Positions 52,863-60,920 of a stretch of 64,000 nt of DNA are shown here, piece by piece (within the stretch, counting starts at the first letter, position 1; the number at the start of each line of letters is the position of its first letter). The position numbers and the translations under genes are program-made. This stretch comes from Oscillospiraceae bacterium. GTDB lineage: Bacteria > Bacillota > Clostridia > Oscillospirales > Acutalibacteraceae. The stretch spans positions 25,646-89,645 of the forward strand of contig JAISGQ010000009.1 of the NCBI GenBank assembly GCA_031262985.1, in the 5' to 3' direction. The notes beneath the pieces were generated by a model. That model was not told where the DNA came from. It worked only from the letters and a program-made list of their open reading frames with translations, and did no database searches.

Positions 52863-53570
52863 GTGTTCAGCGAATGGTTTTCAGCTAATCCCATGAGTGC
52901 GGTTTTCTGGATTATGGCATTGCCGGCGACGGTGATTTTACTGATTCAGACAATTATGCTGCTCTTCGGATTGGGTACAGAGGGCGATTTCGGTGCGGAT
53001 TCGCCTGACCTCGACACAGATGCTGACGGAGTGGGCGACCTGTCCGGCGGCGGAAATGACGCACACGACATTAACGACTTCGATGCGGGACTGCGCCTCT
53101 TCACAGTCAGAGGAATGGTGGCGTTCTTCGCGGTTGGCGGCTGGTCGGGACTGTCCGCCTTAAGCTTGGGAGCAAGCGCGGCGGTGTCCGCAGTGGCGGC
53201 ATTTGTGATGGGCGTACTGGCTCTCGTGTTTGTCGCTCTTTTATTCAAATGGGCGATGAAGCTCCAGCAAAACGGCACTATGGACCACGGCAACGCAGTA
53301 GGTAAGCAGGGGGAGGTGTACATAACAATAGGCGCGAACCGCTCCTCGGCGGGTAAGATAAGCATAATTGTTCAGTCACAGCTCAGCGAGCTTTCCGCAG
53401 TGACCGACAGCCCCGTGCCGCTCAAATACGGCGAACGCGTGACGGTTACGGAGGTGCTGCCCGACAACACGCTGGTCGTAATGCCCTCCTCCTTCTCCGA
53501 AAACAATCCTAAATGGAGCAGGGAAGAGAGTGCGGAGACAGAAGAAGACAAAACGCCTGCAAAACAATAA
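52863..53570 (+). CDS. NfeD-like membrane protein
   Basis: 235 residues with a GTG start after AAGGAGG. One helix near the N-terminus, an acidic loop (GDFGADSPDLDTDADGVGD), two helices (about 80-135), and a C-terminal OB-fold domain (VGKQGEVYITIGANRSSAGK). This is the YuaF-type NfeD plan, and the flotillin genes follow at once, as in Bacillus yuaF-floT. NfeD partners shape flotillin membrane domains. Spacing to the SPFH gene is 16 bases. Confidence 0.85.
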   Translation: MFSEWFSANPMSAVFWIMALPATVILLIQTIMLLFGLGTEGDFGADSPDLDTDADGVGDLSGGGNDAHDINDFDAGLRLFTVRGMVAFFAVGGWSGLSALSLGASAAVSAVAAFVMGVLALVFVALLFKWAMKLQQNGTMDHGNAVGKQGEVYITIGANRSSAGKISIIVQSQLSELSAVTDSPVPLKYGERVTVTEVLPDNTLVVMPSSFSENNPKWSREESAETEEDKTPAKQ

Positions 53571-53586
53571 GATAGGGTGATTTTAA

Positions 53587-54147
53587 GTGCCAACAGAAAT
53601 TATAATTGCCGTTATCGTTACAGTGATTGTTGTTTTAGGTGTACTTTCATGCTACAAGAAGTGTCCCGAAGGTAAAATCATGGTAATCTACGGCATGGTG
53701 AAGGGCAACGACGGAAACACCGCCTCTTGGAAGTCTATTCGCGGCGGCGCGCAGTTTGTTTTGCCTTTAGTTCAGGATGTTAAGTATCTCGACCTTACTC
53801 ACATGCCAATCAATGTTGACCTCACAAATACGCTTTCAAGAGATAGCGTCAGAATAGGCGGTCAATCAAGATTTAAGGTGGGTATTTCCACCGAGCCGGA
53901 GACGATGAATAACGCCGTCGAACGTCTCCTCGGCATTAGTATGACTGAGGTGCAGGAGATTGCGTCGGACATTATCCGCGGTCAGCTCCGTTCGGTTATC
54001 TCCAAAATGGAAATCGAGGAAATCAACTCCGACAGAGATAAGCTCCTCGAGGCGATTATTCAGAGTGCCGAGAGCGAACTCAAGAAAATCGGACTGTACA
54101 TCATCCGCGCGGATTTAATGAACATTACAATCGAAAAACAATCCTAA
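53587..54147 (+). CDS. Stand-alone SPFH-domain protein (short flotillin paralogue)
   Basis: 186 residues with a GTG start. One N-terminal helix (IIIAVIVTVIVVLGVLSC) and an SPFH/PHB domain (KCPEGKIMVIYGMVKGNDG to LIIRADLMNITIEKQS). It is clearly homologous to the first 180 residues of the flotillin downstream but lacks the Glu/Ala-rich coiled coil, ending where that region begins. The reading frame is intact, with a proper stop; it is either a truncated duplicate that survived or a specialised SPFH subunit. Confidence 0.85.
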   Translation: MPTEIIIAVIVTVIVVLGVLSCYKKCPEGKIMVIYGMVKGNDGNTASWKSIRGGAQFVLPLVQDVKYLDLTHMPINVDLTNTLSRDSVRIGGQSRFKVGISTEPETMNNAVERLLGISMTEVQEIASDIIRGQLRSVISKMEIEEINSDRDKLLEAIIQSAESELKKIGLYIIRADLMNITIEKQS

Positions 54148-54200
54148 GCAGAGCAGGGAATAAATCAAAAAAACAAAAATAATAAGGGGGAAATTTTCAA

Positions 54201-55583
54201 ATGCCAACAGAAATTCTAACTACAGTAGTTGTTATTGCGATACTCATTTTCAGCATGATTTTAGTGGTACTCTCACGCTACAAGAAGTGTCCGTCCGACA
54301 AAATCATGGTTATCTACGGAAAGGTGAAAAACAACAACGACGGAAGCACCGCCTCCTCGAAGTGTATTCACGGCGGCGCGCAGTTTATCTGGCCTGTCAT
54401 TCAGGCGTTTCAGTATCTTGACCTTACTCCCATGTCAATCAATGTTGACCTCACCAATGCGCTTTCGAGGCAGAACATCAGAATAGATGTACCGTCGAGA
54501 TTCACAGTAGGTATCTCCACCGAGCCGGGGATAATGCAGAACGCCGCCGAACGTCTCCTCGGGCTGAGGATGATGGAGGTGCAGGAGCTTGCGAAGGACA
54601 TAATCTTCGGTCAGCTCCGTCTGGTTATCGCTACGATGGAAATCGAGGAAATCAACACCGACAGAGACAAGTTCCTCGAGGCAGTCAGTCACAATGTTGA
54701 GAGCGAACTCAAGAAAATCGGACTGCGCCTCATCAACGTAAACGTAACCGACATTACCGACGAATCGGGATATATCGAGGCTCTGGGCAAGGAGGCGGCA
54801 GCCCGCGCCATCAACGACGCGAAGCAGAGTGTCGCCGAGCGTAACAGAGACGGTGAAATCGGCGCGGCTAACGCGGAGAGAGACAGGAGAATCAGCGTGT
54901 CCTCCGCCAACGCGACTGCCGTAAACGGAGAAAATGAGGCAAAGGCTGAGATTGCTCAGTCGGACGCGACACGCCGTGAGCGTGAAGCGGAGGCGCAGAG
55001 AAGGGCGATCGCCGCCGAGAACGTGGCGAAGGCTAAGGCTCTCGAGGAGTCGTACACGGCGGAGCAGATAGCCGAGCAATCACGTGCGGCGCGAGAGGAA
55101 GCTACACAGCGTGCTGATATCCTTGTCAAGGCTGAAATCGAAAAAATCAAGGTGGAAATTGAAGCCGAGGCGGAGGCGGAGAAAATCCGCCGCAAGGCAA
55201 AGGGCGAGGCTGACGCTATATTCGCCACCATGGAGGCGCAGGCACGTGGCGCACAGGAAATTCTCATACGTCAGGCTGCGGGTCTCTCGAAGATAGTGGA
55301 AGCAGCCGGAGGCACTCCCGACGACGCTGTACAGCTCATTCTTGCAGATAAGATTGAAGCTCTCCTTGCCACACAGGTGGAGGCTATCAAGAACATCAAG
55401 ATTGATAAGATTACCGTTCTCGACAGCGGGTCAGGCTCAAACGGCGATAAGAACGCCACTGCCGGATTCATAAGCGGCATGATGAAGTCGATTCCTCCTC
55501 TCAACGAGACGCTGAAGATGGCGGGACTGAAACTCCCCGAGATTCTCGGCACTCCGATTGAGGAGAATAAGCCTGAGGAGTAG
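54201..55583 (+). CDS. floT: Flotillin-like protein
   Basis: 460 residues. N-terminal hairpin helix, SPFH domain (about 30-190), then a long coiled coil rich in EA repeats (AERNRDGEIGAANAERDRRI, EAEAEAEKIRRKAKGEADA), and a C-terminal oligomerisation end. Flotillins scaffold membrane microdomains that host signalling and secretion proteins. Preceded by the NfeD partner and a short SPFH paralogue; RBS AAGGGGGAAA. Own terminator follows. Confidence 0.93.
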   Translation: MPTEILTTVVVIAILIFSMILVVLSRYKKCPSDKIMVIYGKVKNNNDGSTASSKCIHGGAQFIWPVIQAFQYLDLTPMSINVDLTNALSRQNIRIDVPSRFTVGISTEPGIMQNAAERLLGLRMMEVQELAKDIIFGQLRLVIATMEIEEINTDRDKFLEAVSHNVESELKKIGLRLINVNVTDITDESGYIEALGKEAAARAINDAKQSVAERNRDGEIGAANAERDRRISVSSANATAVNGENEAKAEIAQSDATRREREAEAQRRAIAAENVAKAKALEESYTAEQIAEQSRAAREEATQRADILVKAEIEKIKVEIEAEAEAEKIRRKAKGEADAIFATMEAQARGAQEILIRQAAGLSKIVEAAGGTPDDAVQLILADKIEALLATQVEAIKNIKIDKITVLDSGSGSNGDKNATAGFISGMMKSIPPLNETLKMAGLKLPEILGTPIEENKPEE

Positions 55584-55620
55584 GACTACGCGCATAGCAG
55601 ATAGTTTGCAGTAATCAGGA

Positions 55621-55682
55621 AGCCGCCGCAACCGAAATTAAAATCCTCCTTGGAGTTTAATCGGTTGCGGCGGCTGTATTTT
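55621..55682 (+). terminator. Terminator of the NfeD-flotillin unit
   Basis: 15-bp stem AGCCGCCGCAACCGA / TCGGTTGCGGCGGCT with a 25-base loop, then GTATTTTTC. Confidence 0.85.
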
Positions 55683-55706
55683 TCGGCAGGTACACCTCGC
55701 AGTATA

Positions 55707-55968
55707 ATACTACTCCGCATTTAAAACCATTGTATCTTTGCGGTCTTTTTTCCGCCTGACTGCGTTGTCCTTCTTGACTTGCGCCGGCAAGCCTGCGTCG
55801 TCCGCCATGACATCCTAATCTCTCGTAAAACGGTAAGCAAAAATCTGCGGAAAAACCGCATATATCAAAGCTTTTTCCTTGATTTTTGCACCGTTTTTAG
55901 TCGAGAATTAGTATCAGACGAAAAAAATCCTCGCAAATCTAACAATGCTTTTAAACGCGGAGCAGTAT
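55707..55968. repeat. Family A inverted-repeat element, copy 3, interrupted
   Basis: Ends ATACTACTCCGCATTTAAAA and TTTTAAACGCGGAGCAGTAT as in copies 1 and 2, but 262 bp long because about 100 bp is inserted in the core. The ORF 55779..55970 is made of this repeat. Confidence 0.85.
55813..55914. repeat. Family C-type element nested inside family A copy 3
   Basis: Inverted ends CTAATCTCTCGTAAAACGGT and ACCGTTTTTAGTCGAGAATTAG, inner part GAAAAACCGCATATATCAAAGC like the family C core (GAAAACCGCACAAATCAAAGC). The host repeat resumes after it at TCAGACG, so this insertion is younger than the A copy. Confidence 0.65.
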
Positions 55969-56108
55969 AAGTCTCTTCTCCACAAGTTAAGAGACTTACT
56001 GCGAGGTGTTGCGCCTGTTGCGCTTTATTGCAGTGAAACGCTCCGGCGGCAAGGGAGGGGCGTTTCTTCCACTCTTCACTCGGAGCGGCAGGATGACAAG
56101 CGGCTTCC

Positions 56109-56651
56109 CTACTCCTCAATCTGGCGGCTGAGGAAGCCGGCGGCTACCTGCGCCATTTTTATATCGGAGTCCTTAGGCTGACTGCCGGAGTCGTTTTCGA
56201 GAAGAATGACCGCACCGGAAATATCTCCCGACGCAATTACGGGGAATACTACCGACGCCTTTCTCTCCAGCCCCTCCACAGGGACAAAATTTTTCGACTC
56301 CCCGGGCTTGGAGGAGAAATTCTTGCGTTCTTCCATCAGCTCCTCAAGTTCGGGAGAAATTCTCCTGCCCTGATACTCCTTGCGGGAGACGCCCGCCGCC
56401 GCGACGATGTGGTCTCTGTCGCAAATAAGCGCGGGGAAGCCTGAGTTTTTGCACAAAACATCGGCGTACTGCGATGAGTGCGGCGAGAGTTCGCCTATAG
56501 GGGAATATTTTTTGAAAACGACTTCTCCGTCGTTATCCGTGTAAATCTCCAGCGGGTCGCCCTCGCGTATACGCATGGTGCGGCGTATCTCTTTAGGTAT
56601 GACGATTCTTCCGAGGTCGTCAATTCGTCTTACTATTCCTGTAGCTTTCAT
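56109..56651 (-). CDS. spoVT: Stage V sporulation protein T (AbrB-GAF regulator)
   Basis: 180 residues from the ATG at 56651 (MKATGIVRRIDDLGR), 10 bases after AGGAG; the track start nine codons upstream lacks a site. The AbrB swapped-hairpin DNA-binding domain is VRRIDDLGRIVIPKEIRRTMRIREGDPLEIYTD; the C-terminal ~120 residues are a GAF-like domain. SpoVT tunes forespore genes late in sporulation, so it hints that the host can form spores. Single gene; no sigma-G promoter was assigned. Confidence 0.9.
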   Translation of the reverse strand: MKATGIVRRIDDLGRIVIPKEIRRTMRIREGDPLEIYTDNDGEVVFKKYSPIGELSPHSSQYADVLCKNSGFPALICDRDHIVAAAGVSRKEYQGRRISPELEELMEERKNFSSKPGESKNFVPVEGLERKASVVFPVIASGDISGAVILLENDSGSQPKDSDIKMAQVAAGFLSRQIEE

Positions 56652-56785
56652 TTTGTATCTACTCCTTACAACATACAATAAAATAATATATAATAAATTA
56701 AAAAAGTGCTTTGTTTGCAGGAATAGTGTCTACAAATATTTTACATATATTCTCAAAGTTCAAATTTATTTTCAGATGATTTAGA

Positions 56786-56929
56786 GTGAAGAACAACGTT
56801 CCGCGCTATGTATTGGTTGACTACAGCTTGTTTCAGCAGAGCGCAATAGCCGATGAGACGGACGTCGAGACGGCGGCTGTAAAGCTTTTAGGAAAGTACC
56901 TGAAGGCATTTGAGGAACTGGCGAAATGA
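56786..56929 (+). pseudogene. Short conserved-looking ORF or gene remnant
   Basis: 47 codons after a GTG with no ribosome site: VKNNVPRYVLVDYSLFQQ ... AVKLLGKYLKAFEELAK. Its codon use and amphipathic helical end look like real coding sequence, unlike the spurious ORFs, but the frame closes 2 codons upstream of the GTG. Probably the 3' remnant of a lost gene, or a small protein. Too short for the ORF track. Confidence 0.35.
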
Positions 56930-56978
56930 TTACTTACCTATGTCCTGAATAGGACAAGCCCGTTCCCTTAACTGACAA

Positions 56979-57006
56979 CTGTCACTTGTCACTTGTCACT
57001 TGTCAA
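56979..57006. repeat. 7-bp tandem repeat (GTCACTT)
   Basis: About 3.5 units of GTCACTT/TGTCACT just beyond the 3' end of the minus-strand gene at 57026. The 374-base gap 56652-57025 otherwise holds only the remnant at 56786. Confidence 0.6.
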
Positions 57007-57025
57007 CTGCTCCTCGCCCCGCAAG

Positions 57026-57409
57026 CTACGCGGACATGGCAAAGCTTTCAAACAGGCGGCTCCTGTTCTCCCTGTCAATACGCGCCTGCTCTTCCTTTTT
57101 CGCCATTTCCTTCTGTCTTAAAGCTTCCGCCGCCTTCATTTTACTGCGTTCCCTTGCGCGGGCTTCCTTCTCCCTTTCGCTTTTCGCAGTTTTGTAGTAT
57201 ACTATAAGTAATACCCCTGCCAGTGCAATTTCGGCGACAGTCAGCACAGTGAGCAGAAGCGTGTCGAAGGTGTGCATCGAAAACAGCACAATAATGCCCA
57301 TTCCGGCAACTATTGTGAAATTCCTCAAGCCCTCAAGGGTTTTTGTGCTGAACTTGAAATTAATAACTATCGCACCTATAATGAGAGCAAGTCCGAGTAC
57401 AATATTCAT
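57026..57409 (-). CDS. Small membrane protein with charged coiled-coil tail
   Basis: 127 residues from the ATG at 57409, 9 bases after AGGAGG; the track start at 57472 lacks a site and begins before it. Three or four helices (NIVLGLALIIGAIVI, FTIVAGMGIIVLF, LLTVLTVAEIALAGVLLIVYY), then about 45 residues of Lys/Arg/Glu/Ala coiled coil (EREKEARARERSKMKAAEAL). No family. Function unknown. Confidence 0.7.
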   Translation of the reverse strand: MNIVLGLALIIGAIVINFKFSTKTLEGLRNFTIVAGMGIIVLFSMHTFDTLLLTVLTVAEIALAGVLLIVYYKTAKSEREKEARARERSKMKAAEALRQKEMAKKEEQARIDRENRSRLFESFAMSA

Positions 57410-57728
57410 AATAACAATCCTCCTGTCAATATAATCATATGTTCTTATTTCATCTACTATTATATACTTCATTTTTTAAAAATCAAGTCTTTTTTCAAAA
57501 AGATATTGATAAATTTTGATTATTTTCGACTAAAATCGGGTAGAATAGTACGATTGTTGGTGCTTGTGATAATTATCCCTAAAAAATAAATAGGAGTATT
57601 CAATATAAAGTGCAAATTACAGTAGGATTATGTTCATTCGGGGAGCTAAAAATCGTCACATATTTTGTCGAGAATAGCAGAAAATAAAGTACGTTTATTG
57701 GGACACGAAATATTTTTTCTTAAAACCC

Positions 57729-57752
57729 AACCGATTTTACTCCTCTTGCGTA
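57729..57752 (+). promoter_or_regulatory. Candidate ECF-type promoter of the sigma operon
   Basis: AACC (57729-57732), 16 bases, CGTA (57749-57752), the pattern of ECF -35/-10 elements (AAC and CGT). It is 50 bases upstream of the ECF sigma gene, so autoregulation is plausible. The rest of the 390-base gap from 57410 is AT-rich with no gene seen. Confidence 0.5.
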
Positions 57753-57801
57753 TATATAAGTGCAAGGGTAAATCCCAAATCCACAGGCGGGAGGTGCAAA
57801 G

Positions 57802-58287
57802 TTGTTTGATGAATACATACACGCTCACGGCAAGCTGCTGTTCAGTCTTTGTCTGAAGCTCTGCGCCCACCGCGAGGACGCGGAGGACTTGTATCAGGAG
57901 ACGTGGATAAAGGCGTATCGGTTCTTTGACCGATACGATTCAAATCAGGAGTTCGAGAGGTGGCTCACCTCCATCTGCGCGAACACCTTCCGCGATTCAC
58001 TCCGCAGGCAGAAGCTTAAGCACCTTCTCATCCCCTTTTATTCGGGGGAGGAGAAGGAGGCGTTCCTCCAAAGCATACCTGCAGGCGAGGCGGACGACTT
58101 CTCCGAGGTAAAAGAGGCGGTTGACAGCTTGCCTGACAAATATCGGCTGGTCACGGTAATCTATTACTTTGACGGCTGTGACGTCAAAAGAACCGCCGAG
58201 TTGTTATCTCTCCCCGAGGGAACGGTCAAGTACCGCCTGCACAGGGCGAGAGAAATCTTAAAAAGGAGGCTGGGGCAGGATGGATGA
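57802..58287 (+). CDS. ECF sigma factor (RpoE-like)
   Basis: 161 residues with a TTG start after GGGAGGTG. Region 2 is CAHREDAEDLYQETWIKAYRFFDRYD (the -10 reader); region 4 is LPDKYRLVTVIYYFDGCDVKRTAELLSLPEGTVKYRLHRAREILKRRL (HTH for the -35). Region 1/3 are absent as usual. The next two genes overlap or abut it and are membrane proteins, so a membrane-held anti-sigma arrangement is likely. Confidence 0.92.
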   Translation: MFDEYIHAHGKLLFSLCLKLCAHREDAEDLYQETWIKAYRFFDRYDSNQEFERWLTSICANTFRDSLRRQKLKHLLIPFYSGEEKEAFLQSIPAGEADDFSEVKEAVDSLPDKYRLVTVIYYFDGCDVKRTAELLSLPEGTVKYRLHRAREILKRRLGQDG

Positions 58288-58570
58288 TAAATTGAAGGCG
58301 TATATCCAAAATGAGGCGGAGTATCCGCCGCGTATCAACGAAAACCGAATAATCGAACTGACCGAAAAACGCAGAAAACGCTTTTCTCTTATCATGTTTT
58401 CTGTAGCCGCCGCCCTGTGGACGCTTCTTTTCTACGCCGCCACGCTTTGGGTAGGCAGAGAGATTGACGCCGAATGTGCCGCTTACATGATGCTGTGCTT
58501 GTCGCTCTCCTACATCTGCGCGGGGTGTTTTGCCGGAATTGTAGTTAAATTGAGAAAGGTAGGTTATTAG
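58280..58570 (+). CDS. Small membrane protein, probable anti-sigma partner
   Basis: 96 residues. Start overlaps the sigma stop by 8 bases, so translation is coupled. A charged ~35-residue N-terminal part (MDDKLKAYIQNEAEYPPRIN) faces the cytoplasm and could bind the sigma factor; two helices follow (FSLIMFSVAAALWTLLFYAATLW, LCLSLSYICAGCFAGIVV). No ZAS zinc motif (HxxxCxxC) is visible, so a different anti-sigma type or another membrane role is possible. Confidence 0.7.
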   Translation: MDDKLKAYIQNEAEYPPRINENRIIELTEKRRKRFSLIMFSVAAALWTLLFYAATLWVGREIDAECAAYMMLCLSLSYICAGCFAGIVVKLRKVGY

Positions 58571-58571
58571 T

Positions 58572-59546
58572 ATGAATTCTATTTTCGCTTTAATCATAGT
58601 CGCATTGCTTGCGGCAATTGTTATTCTCATCCCTATTCTAATCGGAGTGTACGTCTATCACGATGCGAAAAAACGCGGCATGGACGCGGTTTTGTGGGCG
58701 TTGGTGGCGGTGCTTGTGCCGAGCTTTGTGGGACTGATTATCTATCTGATTATCAGGAGCAACAACCCGAACCGCGACTGCCCGAACTGCAAAAAGCCCG
58801 TGTCGGATGAGTACGCGCTGTGTCCCTATTGCGGAGTTCCGCTAAAGGAGACCTGTCCGTCGTGCCAAGCTTCCGTAGACAGAAGCTGGAAGCTCTGCCC
58901 TAAGTGCGGTGAGGAGCTGCCCGAGCTTTCCGAGTCGGAGGACTCTCCCGCCAAGCCGAAAAAGGACAGAAAACTGCTGGGCATTATACTTGCCGCAGTT
59001 TTCATGCCGATTGTAATATTCGTTTTAGGCGTCCTCGGCATAGGTTACTTGAGGTTCGATAACAAGGCTGTCGTCGGTTCGATGAGTTTAAGGACTAACC
59101 TCGTAACAAGAGTAGATTTGGCAGACCTCGACATTATTAACAATGTAGCTGATTGGACAGCTGCTTGTGATGCCAAAGGGAAAGGCGTTTATGTACTAAA
59201 GCTTGACGATTATGCGGCAAGAAATCAATTATCTCTTGATCCGTACTATTCGGGAGAAATTAATGTTTTCTACGTATATATCAATACCTACGCGGACGAA
59301 TACAATAAGGATATTGACTATAAAAGACACTATAAGGCTTCGGCTCCTCTGCTTTCCCCTTTTGGGAATACGATAGAAATCAGCTACGAAACTACAACCG
59401 ACAGTGCCTCCGAGCTTTTCCCCACCTACGAATTGTCCGAAATCACAACGCAGGATTACAACATAGGCGGATTGACCATCTATGTAGACGGAAAGAAAGC
59501 CGACTATGAATTAACTCTCTTATCCGATATGCTGGCTCATAATTAA
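58572..59546 (+). CDS. Membrane protein with zinc ribbons and outer sensor-like domain
   Basis: 324 residues. Two N-terminal helices (to about 60), then two zinc ribbons in the cytoplasm (CPNCKKPVSDEYALCPYCG and CPSCQASVDRSWKLCPKCG, about 75-120), a linker, another helix (GIILAAVFMPIVIFVLGVLGIGYL, about 135-158), and an outer domain of about 165 residues. Third gene of the sigma operon, one base after the previous stop. The combination of inner zinc ribbons and outer domain suits a sensor that modulates the sigma factor, but this is inference. Confidence 0.75.
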   Translation: MNSIFALIIVALLAAIVILIPILIGVYVYHDAKKRGMDAVLWALVAVLVPSFVGLIIYLIIRSNNPNRDCPNCKKPVSDEYALCPYCGVPLKETCPSCQASVDRSWKLCPKCGEELPELSESEDSPAKPKKDRKLLGIILAAVFMPIVIFVLGVLGIGYLRFDNKAVVGSMSLRTNLVTRVDLADLDIINNVADWTAACDAKGKGVYVLKLDDYAARNQLSLDPYYSGEINVFYVYINTYADEYNKDIDYKRHYKASAPLLSPFGNTIEISYETTTDSASELFPTYELSEITTQDYNIGGLTIYVDGKKADYELTLLSDMLAHN

Positions 59547-59586
59547 CTTGCGGTATTAGCACTCCGCACTCAGCGCGAGCACACAA

Positions 59587-59622
59587 AAATAACGCCCCCT
59601 GACTTTAAGCCAAGGGGCGTTA
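59587..59622 (-). terminator. Terminator of the XRE gene
   Basis: AACGCCCC / GGGGCGTT stem; on the minus strand the stem is followed by ATTTTTG. Sits between convergent genes. Confidence 0.8.
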
Positions 59623-59638
59623 GATGCACTTATGCTAA

Positions 59639-60331
59639 TTAGCAATTCTCAGGGCGGCGAAGCTGAACAGCTATGCCGATAATTTTAACAGGAGTTTCGG
59701 CAATCTCCTGCGTGGAGTAAAATTCGCTGCTGTAGGCGGGGTCAAGAGGAATGAAGTACTTGCCCTCGCGCTTCTTGTCGATAAGGCACAGGAACGCCGG
59801 CGCGCCTCCTACGCTGACAAGAGCAACCTGATCCTTAGACGCCTTTATCTTCTTCTCAAAAATCACTATATCGTTTGCGAAGTATCTGGGAGCAAACCTG
59901 CCGCTTGAAATTTTGTAGGCGAAAAATGTGCGTCCGCCCTTGAGCCATGATGTGGGAATAATTTCGGTGGAGTCCAAATCCTTCTCGCCCTGATTGTAGT
60001 CGGTGAGCGAGGTGTACACATTGAGTATGTATCCTGTACCCTCAGTGCCTTGAGTTATAGAGCCGTTGTTATCGACATCGGACTTGCCGAGCAGGTAGTC
60101 CGCCGGAACGCCCAGTATGATGCTCAGGCAGTAAATCATACTGGCTGAGGGGGCGTGTACTCCGTTCTCATACTTTGAGAGCATACCCTTGTTGGTGCTT
60201 GCGCCGAAATCGCGGTTGAGGCGGTCGGCTATGTCACTCAGTGACATTCCCGCGTTGCGCCTTACTTTTTTCATCCGTGCGCCGATTTCAATTGCTTCTG
60301 TCCTTTTTTCTTCAGTTCTGATTTTTCTCAT
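59639..60331 (-). CDS. XRE-type repressor with S24-like but inactive C-terminal domain
   Basis: 230 residues from the ATG at 60331, after AAGGAGG; the track start at 60397 runs 22 codons into the leader. The N-terminal HTH_3 domain (about 15-75) is GARMKKVRRNAGMSLSDIADRL to LGVPADYLLG. The C-terminal half aligns with S24/LexA/CI domains, but the catalytic serine motif GDSMxP reads SGRFAP and the catalytic lysine is replaced (FLCLIDKK). So it cannot cleave itself and must be relieved another way. Position of an inverted operator upstream suggests autoregulation. Confidence 0.88.
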   Translation of the reverse strand: MRKIRTEEKRTEAIEIGARMKKVRRNAGMSLSDIADRLNRDFGASTNKGMLSKYENGVHAPSASMIYCLSIILGVPADYLLGKSDVDNNGSITQGTEGTGYILNVYTSLTDYNQGEKDLDSTEIIPTSWLKGGRTFFAYKISSGRFAPRYFANDIVIFEKKIKASKDQVALVSVGGAPAFLCLIDKKREGKYFIPLDPAYSSEFYSTQEIAETPVKIIGIAVQLRRPENC

Positions 60332-60351
60332 AAATTTTACCTCCTTAAAGT

Positions 60352-60417
60352 AGTATTGTATGCCGCTTGCCGCCGCCTCGCGGTGTCGGGACAGCAATCA
60401 AAGCGGTAAACAATACT
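60352..60417. promoter_or_regulatory. Candidate operator of the XRE repressor
   Basis: AGTATTGT (60352-60359) and ACAATACT (60410-60417), an inverted pair about 50 bases apart in the leader of the XRE gene. No other use for it is visible; the rest of the 589-base gap is AT-rich, with only the promoter below. Confidence 0.35.
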
Positions 60418-60848
60418 TTTTCGCCTTCACTCATTTTTTTGCAGCTGTTTTCGCGCAGTCTTCAGCGCGGGAGAGGAAATAATACTGTACTTGCTGTCAA
60501 TCAAAATCAACTTACGAATCCACAATCAATTTTATCCCGAGAAAACAGAGTGCGCCAAAGCTCCGTTTTACGTAAGATACAGTGTCGGAAACAAATTTTA
60601 TATTATCACCTGAAACACCTAATCCATATTATATAACATTTTTGCTCAAAAAGAAAGGTTTTAGAAAAAATTTCCGGAGAATTTTTTAAAAAAACTCGTC
60701 AGAATATTTATCGTTTTTACTATTTCAATCAAGCAATTATATAATATCATAAAGCGATACAGAAGTCAAGCGTTTGAGGTGAAAATAATCGAAATAAAAG
60801 CGAATATATCAGAGCGTGTTTTTATATGGGTAATTATTCTCATAAATA

Positions 60849-60877
60849 TTGAGTTTGAGTTTTTTTTGTGTTACAAT
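60849..60877 (+). promoter_or_regulatory. Promoter of the ligase-like gene
   Basis: TTGAGT (60849-60854), 17 bases, TACAAT (60872-60877). It overlaps the first codons of the longer track ORF, so translation must start later (TTG at 60921). Confidence 0.7.
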
Positions 60878-60920
60878 CATTTTATGTAATAACTACAATC
60901 AGAGCGGAGATGCAGAAGTA

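Noticed and set aside
55779-55970. ORF within family A copy 3
   Set aside because: Repeat-derived; ends in the same peptide as the false radical SAM extension.
57272-57589. Plus-strand ORF over the small membrane protein and the AT-rich gap
   Set aside because: Antisense to a supported gene; Asn/Ile/Lys-rich tail is an AT-rich artefact.
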